Below are positions 4,938 through 6,236 of a stretch of 6,236 nucleotides of DNA, piece by piece. A program made the translations under genes and the position numbers. Every line of letters begins with the position of its first letter. The first letter of the stretch is position 1. This DNA comes from an archaeon. GTDB lineage: Archaea > Asgardarchaeota > Hermodarchaeia > Hermodarchaeales > Hermodarchaeaceae. The stretch spans positions 1 to 6,236 of the forward strand of contig JABXGY010000183.1 in the NCBI GenBank assembly GCA_016550395.1, read 5' to 3'. The notes beneath the pieces were generated by a model. The model saw only the letters and a program-made list of their open reading frames with translations. It searched no databases and was not told the origin of the DNA.

Positions 4938-6236
4938 ATGTCTCCTCCACAGCCCTTTAAACCACAAAGTAACAACTCCATTAATTCACAATTTGACACT
5001 CGACAATACCAAGAACACATTCTTCAACGAATCAAAGAGAATCGCGACCAAAATATCTTAGTAGAACTGGACTGTGGCTTGGGGAAACGAGTACTCACCT
5101 ATAGACTGATTACCGAGCTTTTTCCAGACACCCGATTTATCATCACTGTAAACTCCTCTTCATCGCTTCAGGAAACGGCACAATATTTGGAGGAAGAATA
5201 TGGCGGGGTAGAAGGCTTCGGGGTGCTCTCACCGCGAGTTCGAGGACCAATGCGAATGAAACTCCTTTGCGATTCTCGAGTTGTTTTATGTACTGCACGA
5301 GTACTAGCCAATATCTTGCGAAAGGATAAGATAACTCCCGACCACTTTCAAGCATTACTCATTAACGAAGTAGACACTATTCTCCGTCGAGTCGGGCATA
5401 ACCAGGTTCTCATTCAACCTTGGAGTTTTCTCCTCGACTTCTTCAAGGACCGCTGGATTATCGGGTTAAGTGGTACTCTTCGTGACGACCATGTTGTCAT
5501 GGATGAGGCTCAACTCCAAATTCGCAATGAACTACAAAGCCTCGCCGACTTGATGACTAACGTCGAATTAATCAGTATGGATGAACTCGTTGATACCGAC
5601 TTGAACCAATACATTAAACCTACAGTCCTCGACATTGCACCCGTTCAAGACCCCGTAATCCGTGCCATGGCACTTGTCCTCGATGACCTCATCCAATCAA
5701 CGCGGGAAGAAATCTATCAAGTGATCAAGGAAGATTCCACAGAACAAGTTGGTGCAATTCCTGAGTCCACACGGTTACTCCACCTCATGCTCCAGGAACT
5801 CCCTATCTCTGAAGAACTCGCCCAACAATATAGCGGGTTATTGATGATCCGAAAATATCTCTACGGCATGTCTGCTAAGAGTTTTCGCCGTTACCTCTAC
5901 CATCCCACCATTAAGCCCCAAATTGATGTCAAGCGTATGCAACAAGATTGGCCTAAAACCACACCAAAATCCCTCGAAGCCCGAAACCTTACCTTGAGAA
6001 CTGGAAAAACTGTCATTCTTTCCTCTTACCTCAATGTTGTCAGCGAAATTGATACTCTCCTCAAAGAAAAGGGGATTCTAACCTTCCAACTCACAGGTCG
6101 AACCATGGATAAACAGGCAGTCTTAGCCAAGTTCAAAGAGGTCAAAGCACCGGCTGCCGTTATTCTTTCGCCAGTGGGTGAAAGGGATCTCGATTTGCCA
6201 GATACTGATTTACTCATTATTTGTGATACCGTAAAC
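4938..6236 (+). CDS. Hef/FANCM/XPF-type SF2 helicase-like protein with degenerate ATPase motifs (partial, 3' end cut by window)
   Basis: The frame is open for 433 codons to the last base, so the protein continues beyond the window. RecA-like domain 1 covers about residues 20-185: TRQYQ (21-25), a Walker A region LDCGLGKR (44-51), VVLCTARVLANIL (115-127), motif II LLINEVDTIL (140-149) and motif III GLSGT (176-180). A mostly helical insert follows (about 190-350), as in the thumb-like insert of Hef. RecA-like domain 2 starts near 355 with VILSSYLNVVSEIDTLL (359-375) and reaches motif V, ILSPVGERDLDLPDTDLL (409-426). Domain order and the DLPDTDLLIICD stretch fit Hef, FANCM and XPF. Active relatives have GxGKT, DEAH and EGLD; here they are GLGKR, NEVD and RDLD, so ATP hydrolysis is doubtful. 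An ERCC4 nuclease domain may follow but is not visible. ATG 4938 or ATG 4932 could start it; TAA at 4929 bars more. Leucine codon CTC is far commoner than in the HAD genes. Confidence 0.8.
   Translation, partial: MSPPQPFKPQSNNSINSQFDTRQYQEHILQRIKENRDQNILVELDCGLGKRVLTYRLITELFPDTRFIITVNSSSSLQETAQYLEEEYGGVEGFGVLSPRVRGPMRMKLLCDSRVVLCTARVLANILRKDKITPDHFQALLINEVDTILRRVGHNQVLIQPWSFLLDFFKDRWIIGLSGTLRDDHVVMDEAQLQIRNELQSLADLMTNVELISMDELVDTDLNQYIKPTVLDIAPVQDPVIRAMALVLDDLIQSTREEIYQVIKEDSTEQVGAIPESTRLLHLMLQELPISEELAQQYSGLLMIRKYLYGMSAKSFRRYLYHPTIKPQIDVKRMQQDWPKTTPKSLEARNLTLRTGKTVILSSYLNVVSEIDTLLKEKGILTFQLTGRTMDKQAVLAKFKEVKAPAAVILSPVGERDLDLPDTDLLIICDTVN

Noticed and set aside
5143..6217. Minus-strand ORFs of 70 and 63 codons in the right-hand part
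   Set aside because: They are antisense to the 433-codon helicase-like frame, which is open to the edge and has SF2 motifs.
4938..6236. The helicase-like frame as a decaying pseudogene
   Set aside because: There is no stop or frameshift in 433 codons, and the fold-defining segments outside the ATPase motifs are kept, so a maintained but altered protein fits better.
1..6236. CRISPR arrays, insertion sequences, attachment sites or a defence island
   Set aside because: No regularly spaced repeats, transposase frames, terminal inverted repeats or tRNA-linked direct repeats were seen; the gene content is metabolic, signalling and repair-like.

Overview
This window most likely comes from an Asgard-type archaeon with roughly mid-40s percent GC. 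The lineage evidence is a stand-alone Ras/Rab-like small GTPase without a lipidation tail, an archaeal/eukaryotic Hef-XPF type SF2 protein, a LarC/LarB pair and archaeal-style translation signals (GGTG/GAGG motifs, GTG starts). This is inference from gene content, and I cannot place it more finely.

Layout. At the left edge, larC (minus strand, 3' end cut off) diverges from larB (plus strand) across a 66-bp shared intergenic region. Both act in making the nickel-pincer nucleotide cofactor used by lactate-racemase-family enzymes. After an A/T hairpin and a 227-bp gap holding only a possible 25-codon mini-ORF comes a Ras-like GTPase (1279-1866). A 147-bp spacer containing a nested stem-loop leads into a complete 453-residue malic enzyme (2014-3375), whose stop codon lies in the loop of a GC-rich hairpin followed by a T-rich run. 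A 124-bp gap with a GTTTAC/GTAAAC dyad precedes a tandem pair of HAD-family hydrolase paralogues (3500-4180 and 4236-4913). The last gene starts 24 bp later, at 4938, and runs off the right edge as an open frame of 433 codons. It is an SF2 helicase-like protein of the Hef/FANCM/XPF type with eroded ATPase motifs.

How the genes work together. All genes except larC are on the plus strand. The HAD pair and the helicase-like gene are close enough to be one transcript. LarB and LarC belong to one pathway. The malic enzyme converts malate to pyruvate, and a link to the nickel-pincer cofactor through malate or lactate racemases is only a hypothesis. The most notable observation is the helicase-like protein: its fold signature is readable, but Walker A reads GLGKR and the DEAH box reads NEVD, recalling the inactive helicase half of eukaryotic XPF.
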